A DNA stretch of 64,000 bases from Pogostemon cablin (taxonomy: Eukaryota; Streptophyta; Magnoliopsida; Lamiales; Lamiaceae), in contig CM042966.1 in the NCBI GenBank assembly GCA_023678885.1, positions 26,674,028 to 26,738,027 of the forward strand. Direction: 5' to 3'. Under the pieces are notes generated by a model, which saw only the letters and a list, made by a program, of their open reading frames with translations, ran no database searches and had not been told where the DNA came from. This document shows, in pieces, positions 1 to 11,108 of the stretch (its first letter is position 1; each line of letters begins with the position of its first letter). Made by a program: the position numbers and the translations under genes.

Positions 1-589
1 TCATCAAGACCACCTCTGCGGGGAGCCTGTAATGAAAAAGAAAAGATAAGAGCAACACTAAGACAAGAATAAGTAAAGAGGCTCACTTTTTTTTATCTCA
101 AACATTCTTACGAGGACAGTCAAGAAAAGAAAAAAAATCCTTGGCTAAGAAGAGTTCGATCAAAAGATAAGAAGTCATAAAATAAATTAGACACTCAGTC
201 AGTCCACTCAATGTATATCACTTAAAGGACGGAGAAGAATGCATACAGAAAATTATGTTAAATTCAAATAACGTCAAGCATAAAATCAAAAGTTCAATAT
301 CTAATTCCTTAAAACCTTGTAGAGAGGCAAGACCATAGACATTCCTCAAGAAAAAATAACAAATAGAAAAATTACATGCAGTCAAGAAAGCAAAAGTCAT
401 GTTTTGCCAAACCAATATTTCTGAATAAAATAAGCATACCAACTTGGGAGCCATAAGAGAAGATAAAGTGATAGTCTTCTCTGGGGGAATATCAGCCTTG
501 GTGTTCCCCATAATCACCAAGCTGTCACCAGAGGGAACAGCTTTCACTATTCCCCTCAACCAACCTGTGGTTCCAGCTGTTGATGCCAT
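1..589 (-). CDS. TSN: Tudor-SN (staphylococcal nuclease/Tudor protein) 5' coding exons, partial
   Basis: This is the N-terminal part of a plant Tudor-SN ribonuclease, an RNA-binding scaffold of stress granules and RNA decay made of repeated SNase-like domains and a Tudor domain. Two coding pieces are visible. Residues 1-50 lie in 589..440 and end at donor GTATGC. The second exon starts at 26 after a CAG acceptor and runs out of the window. Together they read WLRGIVKAVPSGDSLVI, PPEKTITLSSLMAPK, then APRRGGLDE, which matches the start of the first SNase domain as I recall it from Arabidopsis TSN1/TSN2. The ATG at 589 is chosen because it is the first in-frame ATG after a 3' splice site and the family starts just before this motif. 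The exon joint is in phase 0. More than 900 residues expected for the family lie outside the window. Recognition is from memory of the family and is strong for so short a piece. Confidence 0.88.
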
Positions 590-1670
590 TTCAACAGCAA
601 AATCTGCAAAAGCACAAGGTTTAACCAAAGATTAACAATAAAAATCACACCAACATACAATAATCTAACTTCTCCCCTTATGATAAACCACATCTACATG
701 CATGAAAACACACGAATTTAAGGAGAGAGAGAAAAGAAAAGCAAACACATTTCATCACATAATTTCAGCCACTTTATATACTAAAGAATCTTGCATACTA
801 ACAATTAGGTTTTACTTGACTATCATAGACATGGGAAAAAAAATCAAATGTTTAGTTAGAATTTTATTTTTGATGGAAAATAGAGAAACAGTCTGAAAAT
901 GTTGTATTACTTCATATCACAAGCACTCATGTCCATAATCAGTTATTTTGTTAAAAATTAAATCTTGAGATCAATCTCCAAACGAGAGACACAATTCGGA
1001 TTGCAGAAATTAACAGATCCTTAATTTAAAAAAACACGGCAATCCATACCGGAGCAATTCAATATGTAGATCAAGTCCTCCGGTAAAGCACACGAAAGAT
1101 AAAGTTTGATACATAAATCCCAGATTTAACAAAAAAAAAAAAAATCAATGCAGGTAATAATTAACTTCTCTTCAGCCTGATGCAGAATGTATATCCTCCG
1201 GCACACACATACACGCACCACACAAAATATAATCGCAACATAAACACATGCAATTGATACAAACACGTATGCACACACACTAACATCAAAGCGAGAGAGA
1301 TCTGCAATTCACACAACAACGATCAGCACGATCTCACGCAGAAACGCACAAGCGATTAAAAACAGCTAAACAAATCCAACAGAAACGCATGCATTAATAA
1401 AAGCAGCTCCAAAAAATCGAGATCTGGAAAATATACCTACAAAATCACCAAAAAGAACTCCGATTTATTCGAGGTAGATAGATAGAAGATGAATTCGATC
1501 CGATTTCTGTTTCAATTATACTGGATTCATCAAATCCGAACCTATTAACTCCAGAGTATAGCAAATCAAATTTCAATGAAATTCGCCTCTTTTTTTTTTT
1601 TTTTTTCTTTTCCTCTTTTAATTTGGAGCGAAAAATAAGAGAGAGAGAGTAGTTAGAGAAAGAAAGTCGC
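590..1670 (-). promoter_or_regulatory. Tudor-SN 5' UTR with intron, and leader exon
   Basis: On the minus strand a leader exon appears to run from about 1665 to 1437. It ends at a GTAG|GTATAT donor, followed by an 833-bp intron (1436-604) whose acceptor is TTTTGCAG at 611-604. The second exon starts at 603, 14 bases before the ATG at 589. The leader exon contains a homopurine stretch on the transcribed strand, including an A run of about 18 at 1590-1607, and a short GA repeat near 1640-1650. A weak TATA-like ATATTTATG lies near 1693-1701. The exact transcription start is inferred. The ORF calls within the stretch look like noise. Confidence 0.6.
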
Positions 1671-2535
1671 AGGACGGCGAATCGAGCTAAGCATAAATAT
1701 CAAAGTCCATACAAAGATTGTATACTTATAGCTACTAGGGGCAGCGGGTTGAAATCTAACTGAGTCACCTTGTTTTTTATTAAAATTACTGAAAATGCCA
1801 TTAAAGCGTGAGATTTTATTCTTTTCAAAACTTGCCAAAAATTGAATTTATTTCCAAATATATATTTTTTATTTGAATATTTATTTATTTTCTTGGATGC
1901 TATTGCCGTATGATGATGAAGTAATTAATACGTGACAGATAACGACAGGAAATTTTAGTTGCGGTGACGAGTGTGAGCCGCCACGTTGGAAATAATATCC
2001 AGTGACGATTCGACACGTGGCAATGGTTGTTAAATTTGCCACCTCAGATTCTTACTTCCTGTGGGCTAAAGACCTGTTTGGGGAAATGATCTTGGCCGTA
2101 TATTTTACCAATTTATACCTCACTTTATATGTAAAGGTACTTAGTGGATGGTAGATTTCATCAACTTAAATGGCAAAATACTTTTTACTCCTAATGATCA
2201 ACATTATATAAAGTGAGCTTTCGTTTTTTTTGTTTAGAGTGGACGGATCGCCTATACTCATTAATACAACTACTCATTACATATTAAATACATTTTTTAA
2301 TTTATGTAAAAAAAAACAAGTGACTCTTTTAAATCAGGAAGAGAGTATAAAGTTATTTGAATCAAGCAAGTCTGAAACGCTCATTAATACAACTACTCAT
2401 TACATATTAAATATATTCTTTAATTTATGTGAAAAAAAGTGACTCTTTTAAATAAGGGAGAGAGTATAAAGTTATTATTTGAGTCAAGCAAGTATGAAAA
2501 GAACTCAACTTAAATAGTTATCAAGTCGAGCTCGA
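1671..2535. other. Intergenic spacer with a short tandem repeat
   Basis: No gene is visible. The spacer holds the upstream side of Tudor-SN and, at about 2258-2490, two imperfect copies of a unit of about 125 bp. Each contains ACTCATTAATACAACTACTC and a run of A, with one copy near 2258 and the next near 2380. A small ORF across the repeat simply reads both copies and is not considered a gene. A GAGCTCGAG-rich stretch at 2525-2550 marks the left edge of the large tandem duplication. Confidence 0.6.
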
Positions 2536-2551
2536 GTTCGAGCTCGGCTCG

Positions 2552-5500
2552 ATAAGAAAACAAGTTTAATAACAAGCTCGAGCTTGCTTAAAAAAAACTT
2601 AACATGCCTAAATTTCTTCCTTTTTTTATCAGTGTGAAAAATATAGTATTATCAATTTAGGATAATTTTATGATGATCATTTAAATTTGTCACTACTTGG
2701 TCTCTAGTATACTCAAATGCACAAGATATTTAAGGGTATAATATTTTATTCTATTCATTAATTCATGTGAGTTTTTTTTCAATTAAAGAGTCCGTTGAAA
2801 TATAAATAATATAAATATTTTATTTTTAAAAAAATCATAAAAGTTAAGAGTATAAGTTTTTATATAAAATGTACTTTTGTGACATTTAATACTAAAAGGG
2901 GGAGAATGACCAAAATATCCAAAATTTGAAGTTAAAAATTATTGACATTCAACAAATTAATTTTATATATTTATATCAAAATAATCAATTTTGGATTAAA
3001 ATACCCCAACCCTTTATTTCTGTATTGTTTTATTATTCAGTATCGGTAATAGTGTCGAAACCCGACACAGAATATCGACAACATTAGATATCAGATTTGA
3101 TGTCGGTCAAGGTGTCGGAATCCTGACATACGGTGTCATTATCATATGTCAGAACTTCGATATCAAATCTGACATCCGGTGCTATAATGATGATGTTGGA
3201 CATGATGTCAGTCTCTTATGTTAGAGCTCCAACACTTAAACCGTCCAATAAAGAATAATTAAATTATTAAAAAATATATATTTGGAGCCATTTTAGTTTA
3301 AAAATTGTCATTTGAGTAAATATGATAGAAATTTAAGTTGTTAGAGGACAATAATTTTTAATAATTCCAATGGGTTATTTCTACGATTGTCACATACTAA
3401 AAACCAAAACTTCTGAAAATAGTAGAATATGATCACTGTCTGAAAATAGTAGAATATGATCACACAGTGCAATTGGGGAAATTGTAGAGTATGATCACAC
3501 GATGCAATTGGGGGATATAATAGATTTGATACCTTAAACTAAATAGGGATATGGGAGATTGTGAGTTGGATATTAAGGTCGCACACAAATTAAATTGCGT
3601 GTTAAAAGATTTCCTAAAATATTCCACTGATCGCGGATTGGTGGTCAATTGGTATAGAATGAATACATCGATTCAATTCTTTTATGACCTTAAATTTCAT
3701 GAGTTAGTAGCAAGTCTTTCAAATATATAGTAATATTTTGTTTCAAAAGATAAACAATTAATTTATACATGTATTATTTATTTAGTGAAAGTGTAGTTAA
3801 AATATAAATGATACTATTCAAATATAGTTAGAATTTTTTTTTTAAGATGAAGGATATAAATATTAAAGGTATGAAATTATATATAAAAAAATATAACCTT
3901 TTAAGCTTTTGAAATTTGGGCATACGATGCACACAATTTATATCCAAATTTTAAACTTAAGTTTAGAAAACTATGAAATTTGGATATTACTATATAATAA
4001 TATTATGTACTAAATTGAATCTTGCATTCTAATATTTTCTCAATAAGAAATTAAGAATTACCAAAATCAAAACACTACTCAAATAGATGATCAGTTTTCC
4101 CTTTTTTTTAAGTTATTTAAATTCAGGGATATAAGTGTCATAAAAAAAAATTAAAACACATTAAATTGGTTATTAATAATATTTAATTTTTTATTTAGTT
4201 AAAAGAAAATAATAATTATTATAATAATGATCAAATTTCACATTATATAATAATGTTGTTTATATATATTATTTCCTCCCTCCCAACAAATTTAACTTTA
4301 CACTTTTTTTTATTCTATCCCAATATCAATTTCACATTGTAAAAGATTATCAAACTAAATGAATTTTAAAATATCACACAGTCTTTCAAACTGTATAAAC
4401 AGTATTTCAATCCTTTCTTAATTAATACTAAAGATTTCAAACTGTATAAACAGTATTTCAATCCTTTCTTAATTAATACTAAAGATTTTTGTTAGTAAGT
4501 TTGGTGTATACACATGTAAATATATATAATTAGATATACGGTCCGCTATTTACACCCAAAATATCTTTATACACCCCAAAATTTAATTTAATTTATATAT
4601 TATTTTAAATTTATGAAACACACCCAAACTATGGACATTTATACCGTTTTAGTTAAATTTAATATAAATAAATCAATCTTGTTCTCACCCACCACGTAAA
4701 ACTCTCATATTTGAGACTTGAGAGAATGAAAACAGCTCATTCTTGGTTCAAGCAGGCAGGCGAATTTACTAATCGTGAATACCTAATTGATGAGTAAGGA
4801 AATGTGAATTGCAGAACGGTCCATTATGATAAAATTATTGTCCACAAAAGAATTTCTTACACAGACATTGTTGTTACTACTTACTAACATTATACACTCT
4901 TCTGTATGAATCGAATATACCACGCGAATATATGAACTAATATTAAACTGTAATTCTTGCCCTGAAAAAATACGAGGATCTACCTAGAAGAGAAATTAGG
5001 GGATCAATTTAAATTGAGAATTTAGGGATCATGTTTCTTTTAAGAGTTTGAAGAGAAACGAACTAGTAAAATTAATAGGGAAGAAGATAAAAGATAGCAA
5101 GGATTGTACTATCATGTGGTGGTGAGATTGAAGAACTGGAAGTTGTACCTTTATAATTTCATCATGTGTTTAATGGTTTCGAAAATTTCATGATTTGCAG
5201 AATATTTGATTTTCTCTTTCTTCTTAATGCCTTGAATGATTTGGATCCTTGATTTGGTTGTTCGCAAATCACTGGAATGACAAATCTTTGAGTACAAAGA
5301 TCAAAGAATAAATATAAAATTGATTGGATAAGGGTATATTTATTTTTTAATATCAAAATAATTTAATAAATATAATTTGAAGTGTGTAAAAAAGTTTCGG
5401 GGATGCAAATAGTCGTATCCTTAGGTACATTGTATAATAGAAGAAGGCGGTGTTATACGATATAATTTTAGATGAAAATAAAAATTTCACATTTCAAAAG

Positions 5501-5787
5501 ATATTATGTTATTCGAGAATAAACTGCAGATTTTATTAAAATATCACTACATGTGGTGCAGCTTTACATGATTAGATCTTGGCGGATTTGAAAAACGTTT
5601 AACTCCACTAAAATGTTGTAATATAGTAAAATATTAAGATCAATAACTTATATTCTATTAGCTTCGCCACATTTTAGAGTATACACAGTACAATCCAATA
5701 TCCATGCTTTATGATTCTAATTTTATGTAAAAAATATACTATATTTTACAAATAAACACTTCTTCCATCCTCAAAATTTTGTCAATA
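2552..5787. other. AT-rich gene-free spacer, duplication copy 1 (copy 2 equivalent 14912-18052)
   Basis: I see no coding gene here or in the matching stretch 14912-18052. At 3040-3230 there is a cluster of short GATGTCGG / TGTCGGAATCC motifs in both orientations, probably the decayed end of a transposon. Near 3420-3510 a 20-bp string containing AGAATATGATCACA is repeated. At 4386-4487 a 51-bp unit containing TGTATAAACAGTATTTCAAT occurs twice in copy 1 and once in copy 2. Small ORFs in the stretch have no recognisable domain. Confidence 0.6.
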
Positions 5788-5792
5788 CTTTC

Positions 5793-6677
5793 TGTAACAA
5801 CAAAATTTGTATTTGTTAAAATAATAATAAACACAAAAGAATTACGATGATAATCCGATGTGGATTGAACTTGAAAATTGAGTAAACAGTTTCTAATTAT
5901 CCTCTGATTCATCTTTTGAGTTGACTTCTTGACTTTATCAATTTTCGGAGCCGGATCTTCGGATGAAGTTTGTCCGTACTCGAATTTGACTTGAAGAATG
6001 TTTGTCCGTGCTCGAGTTTGACTTGAAGAACGTTTGTCCGGAGGCGTCGAGCCTTTGTTCGGATCAAATGTTGACTTGAAGATTTATCTCGAAGAATGCC
6101 GTTCAATTTGGTAGAACACCATTAACATCACGAATATTGCTGGATGAACTTGATTTGAAGAAACACTGAATCTGAGGGCTCCGCACCTTCCCTTGATCTG
6201 ATCTTTAAAGAATAACTTGATCCTCGTAGAGATTCCAAACTTCTTCAAAGCTCTCTGGATTTTTCGGATTTTCAAGAGTGTTTGGAATGAGGACTGAATG
6301 CCTTATTTATAGGTGGAGAAAATAACCACTTGTGAGATATTCTCTCCTCGAAAAGATATGTTGGGCTTTTCTCCTTTAATTAAGTCTGTTGGACTGGATA
6401 CATGCCTATTTAATTTAATTAAGCCTGCTGGATCTGACTTGGACATATTTAATTTAATTAGACCTGCTAGATTTGATTTCCTGGGCTTGTTACTTGAGTC
6501 AGGCCTACTTGACTTGGATTGAGCCCATTTGATTTTGTTTTGGGCTCGATAATTATTTATTTATTTATTTTAGGAATTATTTTATTTAAATTCCCTAATA
6601 AATAGATATTTAATTAATATTTAATATATTTTCCTTTGCATTTTATTTATTTAGGCAATAAAATTTAATTGTCAACA
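5793..6677 (-). mobile_element. Solo LTR, Copia-like, copy 1
   Basis: On the minus strand the element begins TGTTGACAATTAAATTTTAT and ends AATTTTGTTGTTACA, so it has TG...CA termini. The flanks CTTTC (5788-5792) and CTTCC (6678-6682) form a 5-bp target duplication with one mismatch. A TATA-type promoter, CTATAAATAAGG, is read on the minus strand at about 6313-6302, followed by a transcribed-looking region, as expected for an LTR. No gag/pol or second LTR is nearby, so it is a solo LTR of about 885 bp. Within it, two 33-bp units around GTCCGTGCTCGAGTTTGACT (5970-6035) and three degenerate repeats of about 45 bp (6380-6500) are visible. Assignment to Copia is an inference from general appearance only. 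Confidence 0.65.
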
Positions 6678-6682
6678 CTTCC

Positions 6683-7448
6683 TTCTTCCCACTAATTACT
6701 TTTATACTTTTCTTTTTTATTCATCCCGATGCTTATGCATATTTTTTAAAATGAAAAAAAATTTATGATATATGTTAATAATATTCATTTTTCACCCACA
6801 TCCCAATAATTTTACACATATTTTTCATTAAATTATCTAAAATACTTATTTTTTACATACATCACAATAACTTTACATATCTTTGTACATATTTTTTTTT
6901 AATCTCCATGCATAAAAATACACACACTAATTACAGGGAGGGAGGGATTAATGAACTTTACTATTGTATAAATATATTTATTACCTTAAAAATTAATAAA
7001 ATTAGTAAAAAGATATTTTAAGTATTGCATATTGATACTGCCTCCAGCAATCTATTGTAGATATGGAGTTTAAATTTTTACCAACTTTATTAACTTTTGA
7101 GGATTAAATTATATTTTTACTTAATAAATAAATGATGGAATAAGTTATGTAGAGTTAAAAATTAAAATAATCTCATAATAGTCCCAAAAACATAATTTCT
7201 CAAATAGTTTTATAGTTATTAAATTCTTACCAAAATGATCATTCTTATTTAGAAATATCTAATTTTTCTAGTTTTATGGGTTGCGAACTGAATTTTATGG
7301 GTTGTGACTGAATTGGTACTTTATAAAATTATGAGATGAAATTAAATAAAAATATGTATATTATTTACTATTGAAATTAAATTTGAGCAAAATTGAAAGA
7401 TTTAGGAAGTAGACGTGAATGAGCAAAATTGAAAGATTTAGAAAGTAA
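6683..7448. other. AT-rich spacer, no gene seen (copy 2 equivalent 19010-19774)
   Basis: No ORF with recognisable features. Short repeated strings such as AGCAAAATTGAAAGATTTAG occur twice at 7388-7442, and GTTTTATGGGTTG occurs twice near 7270-7305. The last bases are the 9-bp target site of the adjoining Mutator-like element. Confidence 0.5.
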
Positions 7449-7457
7449 ATGAATGTC

Positions 7458-8626
7458 GAGTTAAATTCATTTTTTGCCATGTAACTAAGCAAAACTTCGA
7501 TTTTTGCCCTAAAAAGAATAAGTGGTTCAATTTTACCTAATAACTACCGAATTGTTTCAATTTTTGCCCATTTTCGCTGGAAAATGCAAATTTCGCCTGA
7601 ATCCGCCATGTCATGCTTCAATTCCGATTGGTTAATCCTACGCGGCAATTTTGACTTTTTTTTAGCCAATGAATCCGCCACATCATATTCCACATATTTT
7701 TTTTCATATTCCGTCGCTATTTCTGTACGTCACCTCCGCAGCCCGCCAACCACATCGACTCCGCCACACGAGGCCACCACAATAGCCGAATCCAGCATCG
7801 CCGGAAAAAGCAACACCAGTCACTGCCGGAGTCGCCGAAGGCCACTGCTGAATCGTGCGATCCTTTCTTGATTAATGAAAGAACGTGGAATGCTTTAAGT
7901 CAAAATTTATACATAAAATGATAAAATCACCAATAGACACTTAACTTCTCAGCACTGCATCATTTCCCTTTACGATGGAACAATATAAAACACACGCGAA
8001 CTGAACAATTATTTTCAATTCAAACATAAACAGCAAAAATGCAGCATCCAATAAATCCCCTTAGCCTCAACTTCAAACAAAATGATTAAATAAAGACTAG
8101 ACGAGGACATCTTTATCAGAGTCCGACGACGGCGATGAAGGAACGGCGGCGGTGCAACCTTCCTGCTCGGACTTCATCGTAGGCACGAGAGCGCCAATTG
8201 AAGCGGCGTGGCCACCCATTTTGAGCGAATCGAAGAGTGAGGGAGAGCTACATGCGAAGGAGAGGGTTTATAGCGTGAATTCCGAAGGATTGAAGAAAGA
8301 AACGGCGGAGAGGGATACTGTGGGCGTCTGTTCTGGAGAGAGAGAACAGATTTTGTTTATTTGAAAATGAAATAAAATAAAATAAAATAGGTGGAATATG
8401 ACGTAACAGATTCATTGGCTCAAAAAAAGTCAAAATTGCCACGTCGGATTGACCAATCGGAATTGAAGCATGACATGGCGGATTCCGGCGAAATTCGCAT
8501 TTTCCGGCGTAAATGAGCAAACATTGAAACAATTTGTTAGTTATAGGGCAAAATTGAACCACTTATCTTTTTTAGGGCAAAAATCGAAGTTTTGCTTAAT
8601 TACATGACAAAAAATGAATTTAACTC
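7458..8626. mobile_element. Mutator-like element (Pack-MULE-like), copy 1
   Basis: This is a 1169-bp element with long terminal inverted repeats of about 240 bp. The left end reads GAGTTAAATTCATTTTTTGC from 7458 and the right end is its complement, ending TTTAACTC at 8626. The repeats also pair at deeper points, for example GGTTCAATTTTACC against GGCAAAATTGAACC, and TCCGCCATGTCATGCTTCAA against its complement. Flanks ATGAATGTC (7449-7457) and ATCAATGTC (8627-8635) give a 9-bp target duplication with one mismatch, diagnostic of Mutator-like elements. The interior (about 7700-8390) is markedly GC-richer and gene-like, with no transposase, which fits a Pack-MULE that captured host gene DNA. Confidence 0.8.
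8097..8219 (-). CDS. Small ORF inside the MULE, copy 1 (captured gene fragment)
   Basis: This is a 40-residue ORF starting MGGHAASIGALVPTMKSEQE and ending in a serine/aspartate-rich tail SSPSSDSDKDVLV. It is preceded on the minus strand by a CT-rich leader-like stretch (about 8220-8345), as in a plant 5' UTR. It is too short to name, and no domain is recognisable. It could be the first exon of a captured gene or a small peptide gene. Near-perfect preservation in the second copy may reflect only the recent duplication. It is recorded because it is the most coding-like part of the element. Confidence 0.3.
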   Translation of the reverse strand: MGGHAASIGALVPTMKSEQEGCTAAVPSSPSSDSDKDVLV

Positions 8627-9005
8627 ATCAATGTCCTATGACAGTTTATATTTTAAACTCAAGTTATGTGTAATACTCCGTGATAATAATATTTTTTAAA
8701 ATATGATTCATTGAGTAATTATTTATTTTAAAACTTTTACCATATTTTTTTTAAGTAGAGATCTAGTATAACGAGATAAGAGTAAAAAGTTTAGCGGGTA
8801 ACAATTTAAATGTATTTATTTGTAGGATAAACAATTAAATAATACAAACACATGCAAGTGGCAACTCCGCAAGGACACCCGACCTCAAAGATGAGTATCT
8901 CAACGAAGCAACCTCTCAAAAAGCCATTGAAGTGAAGTGAACTCCAAGCTCAACAACATTTTACTTTTACATTTTGCAAACCTTAAACACTAGCTACCCC
9001 TCCAA

Positions 9006-9012
9006 TATATAA
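9006..9012 (+). promoter_or_regulatory. TATA box of germin-like gene, copy 1
   Basis: TATATAA lies 56 bases before the ATG at 9068, preceded by a CT-rich stretch (CTACCCCTCC) and followed by an AC-rich leader (CATCAACACACACTAATC). Spacing suggests transcription starts near 9035-9040 with a short 5' UTR. The element is identical in copy 2. No experimental support. Confidence 0.6.
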
Positions 9013-9067
9013 CATCTCACCTTGTAATATCATCAACACACACTAATCAAACCACACTCCATCAAAA

Positions 9068-9736
9068 ATGAAAAAATCCAAATCCCTCTTACCCATTCTC
9101 ACAAGTGTCTTAACTCTGACCCACCTCTGTCTCGCCGGGGACGCCGACAGCCTCTTCGACCTCTGTCCGACGGACACCGCCGCGCGCGAATCTATCTTCT
9201 TCAACGGCTACCCTTGCAAGCCCCGGTCCAACATCAACGCCTCCGACTTCAAGTCAACATCGTTGAGTCGAGCCGGAGACACCGACAACTTCTACCGCTC
9301 GTCCACGTCCATGGCCACGGCCGCCGAGTTTCCGGGGCTGAACGCCCTTGGAATCTCGGCGGCCCGGACGGACATAGACGTGGACGGGGTGGTGGCCCCC
9401 CACGCGCACCCGAGGGCGTCGGAGATGATGTTCGTGAGGCGGGGCGTGGTGGGGGCGGGATTCGTGGACTCTGGCAATTTGGTGTTCCAGAAACGGTTGA
9501 AAGAAGGGGATGTGTTTGTGTTTCCCAGGGGACTTCTCCATTTCTGCTTTAATGCTGGTTTTGAAGAAGCTACCATATTTTCTGTGCTGAATAATCAGAA
9601 TCCAGGTTTTTCTTCCATTTCTGGGGCTATGTTTGGGAGTGGACAAGATGGGCTGATGATTATGATGGAGAAACTGAAATCTTTGTCTGAAATGGATTTG
9701 GATGGAGTTAGTAGTTTACATTTGTTTGGAGAGTAG
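9068..9736 (+). CDS. Germin-like protein, copy 1
   Basis: This is a 222-residue secreted cupin of the germin-like family. These are apoplastic, manganese-binding, usually hexameric glycoproteins, some with oxalate oxidase or superoxide dismutase activity. Residues 1-23 form a signal peptide (hydrophobic ILTSVLTLTHLCLA, cleavage likely before GDADS). A cysteine pair, CPTD...GYPC, typical of the germin N-terminus follows. Germin box 1 is GVVAPHAHPRASEMMFVRRG, with the HxH and E metal ligands, and box 2 is GDVFVFPRGLLHFCFN, with the third histidine. One N-glycosylation site, NAS, follows the second cysteine. The gene is intronless with a TATA box at 9006 and AATAAA near 9883. It is intact and full length for the family. 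The enzymatic activity cannot be inferred from sequence. The 12-kb tandem copy at 21390 differs by four residues. Confidence 0.93.
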   Translation: MKKSKSLLPILTSVLTLTHLCLAGDADSLFDLCPTDTAARESIFFNGYPCKPRSNINASDFKSTSLSRAGDTDNFYRSSTSMATAAEFPGLNALGISAARTDIDVDGVVAPHAHPRASEMMFVRRGVVGAGFVDSGNLVFQKRLKEGDVFVFPRGLLHFCFNAGFEEATIFSVLNNQNPGFSSISGAMFGSGQDGLMIMMEKLKSLSEMDLDGVSSLHLFGE

Positions 9737-10134
9737 AGTAGGGTTTTCCCTTCTAAGTGGGTGTGTGTATGGCTTAATTATGTGCATTTGTAGATGTGGA
9801 AATTTGATTTTGTATCCTTTTTGCCTCTTGGTATATGTTAGGTTGGAAGACTTTTTTTTTTTTTTTTTAATTTAAAGCCAGCAATAAACATTAATCACAA
9901 ATCATGCAATGGGTGTTCACGATGTGGTTTTGCAATTATTTTGTTAAAATTTAAATTGCATTGTTATATACTATTCGGTTTGAGAAAGAATTTTAAATTG
10001 TGATTTGTCCAGTAAATTTTATTATGCGGTTCTAGGCGATTTTGTTACAGTTTGGCTGTACGGTTTAAAAAATAAATATGTGTATATGCTTAATTTAAAA
10101 TGTTTCTTCACCCTTAAAAATAAAATATGGCTAA
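9737..10134. other. Germin-like gene 3' flank, copy 1 (copy 2 equivalent 22059-22457)
   Basis: This includes the probable 3' UTR and polyadenylation region (AATAAA near 9883), a T run of about 18 at 9852-9869, and AT-rich DNA with degenerate GTGCGGTT-type strings near 9920-10060. No gene seen. Confidence 0.5.
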
Positions 10135-10482
10135 TTATACTGTGTACCTGCGTGCACCCTAAAATAGGGTGCAACCACTTTAAAAAATGTATACAAATAT
10201 AAACAAAAACATATACAATTATAAACAAAAATGTATAAAATTTAATTTTTAATTTTTTTAATGAAAAATTGAGTGTAAAAATATACTATAATTATTAAAA
10301 AAACATGTATACACTATTGAATAAAAACTTATACACATATGGATGTTTTTTTTAGTGAAAAACTTAATATAAAAAAATACAATTATTAAAAAACACGTAT
10401 ACAAAATAAAATAAAATGTATACAAAATAGAATAAAAAGTTATGCACATATGGGTGCACCCTTGCACCAGGTGCACCTAATA
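10135..10482. repeat. GTGCACC-bordered AT-rich element, copy 1 (copy 2 equivalent 22457-22810)
   Basis: The stretch begins TGTGTACCTGCGTGCACCCT and ends GGTGCACCCTTGCACCAGGTG, so both borders carry GTGCACC-type strings in inverted relationship. The interior is a degenerate repetition of GTATACAAAATA-like units. It looks like a small non-autonomous transposon. The family is not identified, and no clean target duplication was found. Small ORFs here are low-complexity noise. Confidence 0.35.
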
Positions 10483-10704
10483 TCAACTCATAATATATTG
10501 TAACATTTGATCTTAAATATATGAATTATAATTAGAACTTCATAAACAATAGAAATAAACATTCATAATATAAAGCAATTTATATTAAAATAATTTTATG
10601 ATCCAAAGTATTTAACCTTGTGTAAATCTTTTTATCATTTCAATAATACATATATACATATAATATACAACGTCTGCTAGGTCCGGGAATGACCCAACAT
10701 TTGA

Positions 10705-10707
<3 letters not shown>

Positions 10708-10778
<71 letters not shown>
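10708..10778. repeat. (TA)n microsatellite, copy 1
   Basis: About 35 TA units lie directly beside a CTAG-ended hairpin element. In copy 2 (23031-23039) only about four units remain, so the tract changed length by about 60 bp after duplication. Confidence 0.95.
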
Positions 10779-10779
<1 letters not shown>

Positions 10780-10808
10780 TAGGTAAGATGGCACCTCACG
10801 TGAGGTGC
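10779..10808 (-). mobile_element. Helitron-like 3' terminus with hairpin, copy 1
   Basis: Read on the minus strand: an 18-bp perfect palindrome GCACCTCACGTGAGGTGC (10808-10791), then CATCTTAC, then CTAG (10782-10779), followed by T. Hairpin, about 8-12 nt spacer, CTRR and a flanking T is the signature of a Helitron 3' end. The body would extend to higher coordinates; its 5' end was not identified. In copy 2 the hairpin is a stem of 8 with a 3-base loop. Confidence 0.4.
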
Positions 10809-10852
10809 TTACCCATTATTTACCTGGTGTGTTTACTCCATATACTAGAGAA

Positions 10853-11108
10853 ACTCTCTTATGAGACATGTTATTTGTGAGACGGGCGGTCGACGAGTCG
10901 AACAACCACTAAAGTATGCTTATTGTAAAGATAAAGTATGCTTATTTGTAGTTAAAGTATTTTAATAATAAATCATATTATAACATGCTAGAATTATACA
11001 TTAATGCATAATCTAACATACTTTAGAAAACATACTTTATCTAAATAATAGAAATACTTTAACACGTCTCACAAACAGTCTCATGTAAATAGCGTCTCAC
11101 AAGAGACT
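10853..11108. mobile_element. MITE-like element with TCTCTTGTGAGAC-type inverted ends, copy 1
   Basis: The left end ACTCTCTTATGAGACATGTT and the right end complementary to AGTCTCTTGTGAGACGCTAT form imperfect terminal inverted repeats. Inside, AAAGTATG motifs face CATACTTT motifs, extending the fold-back. It has no coding capacity. A distant relative with the same AAAGTATG/CATACTTT interior and GTCTCA ends is at about 60860-61095. Confidence 0.55.

Noticed and set aside
7584..8562. ORFs of 95-104 codons in the MULE ends
   Set aside because: They lie largely in the terminal inverted repeats and have no motif; they are by-products of the TIR sequence.
9214..9646. Overlapping ORFs of 94-130 codons on both strands across the germin-like gene (and 21536-21968)
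   Set aside because: They are frame shadows of a GC-rich conserved coding sequence; only the +2 frame with signal peptide and germin boxes is supported.
10612..10880. Ile-Tyr repeat ORFs (also at 14223, 26517, 36331, 36871)
   Set aside because: They are translations of TA microsatellites.
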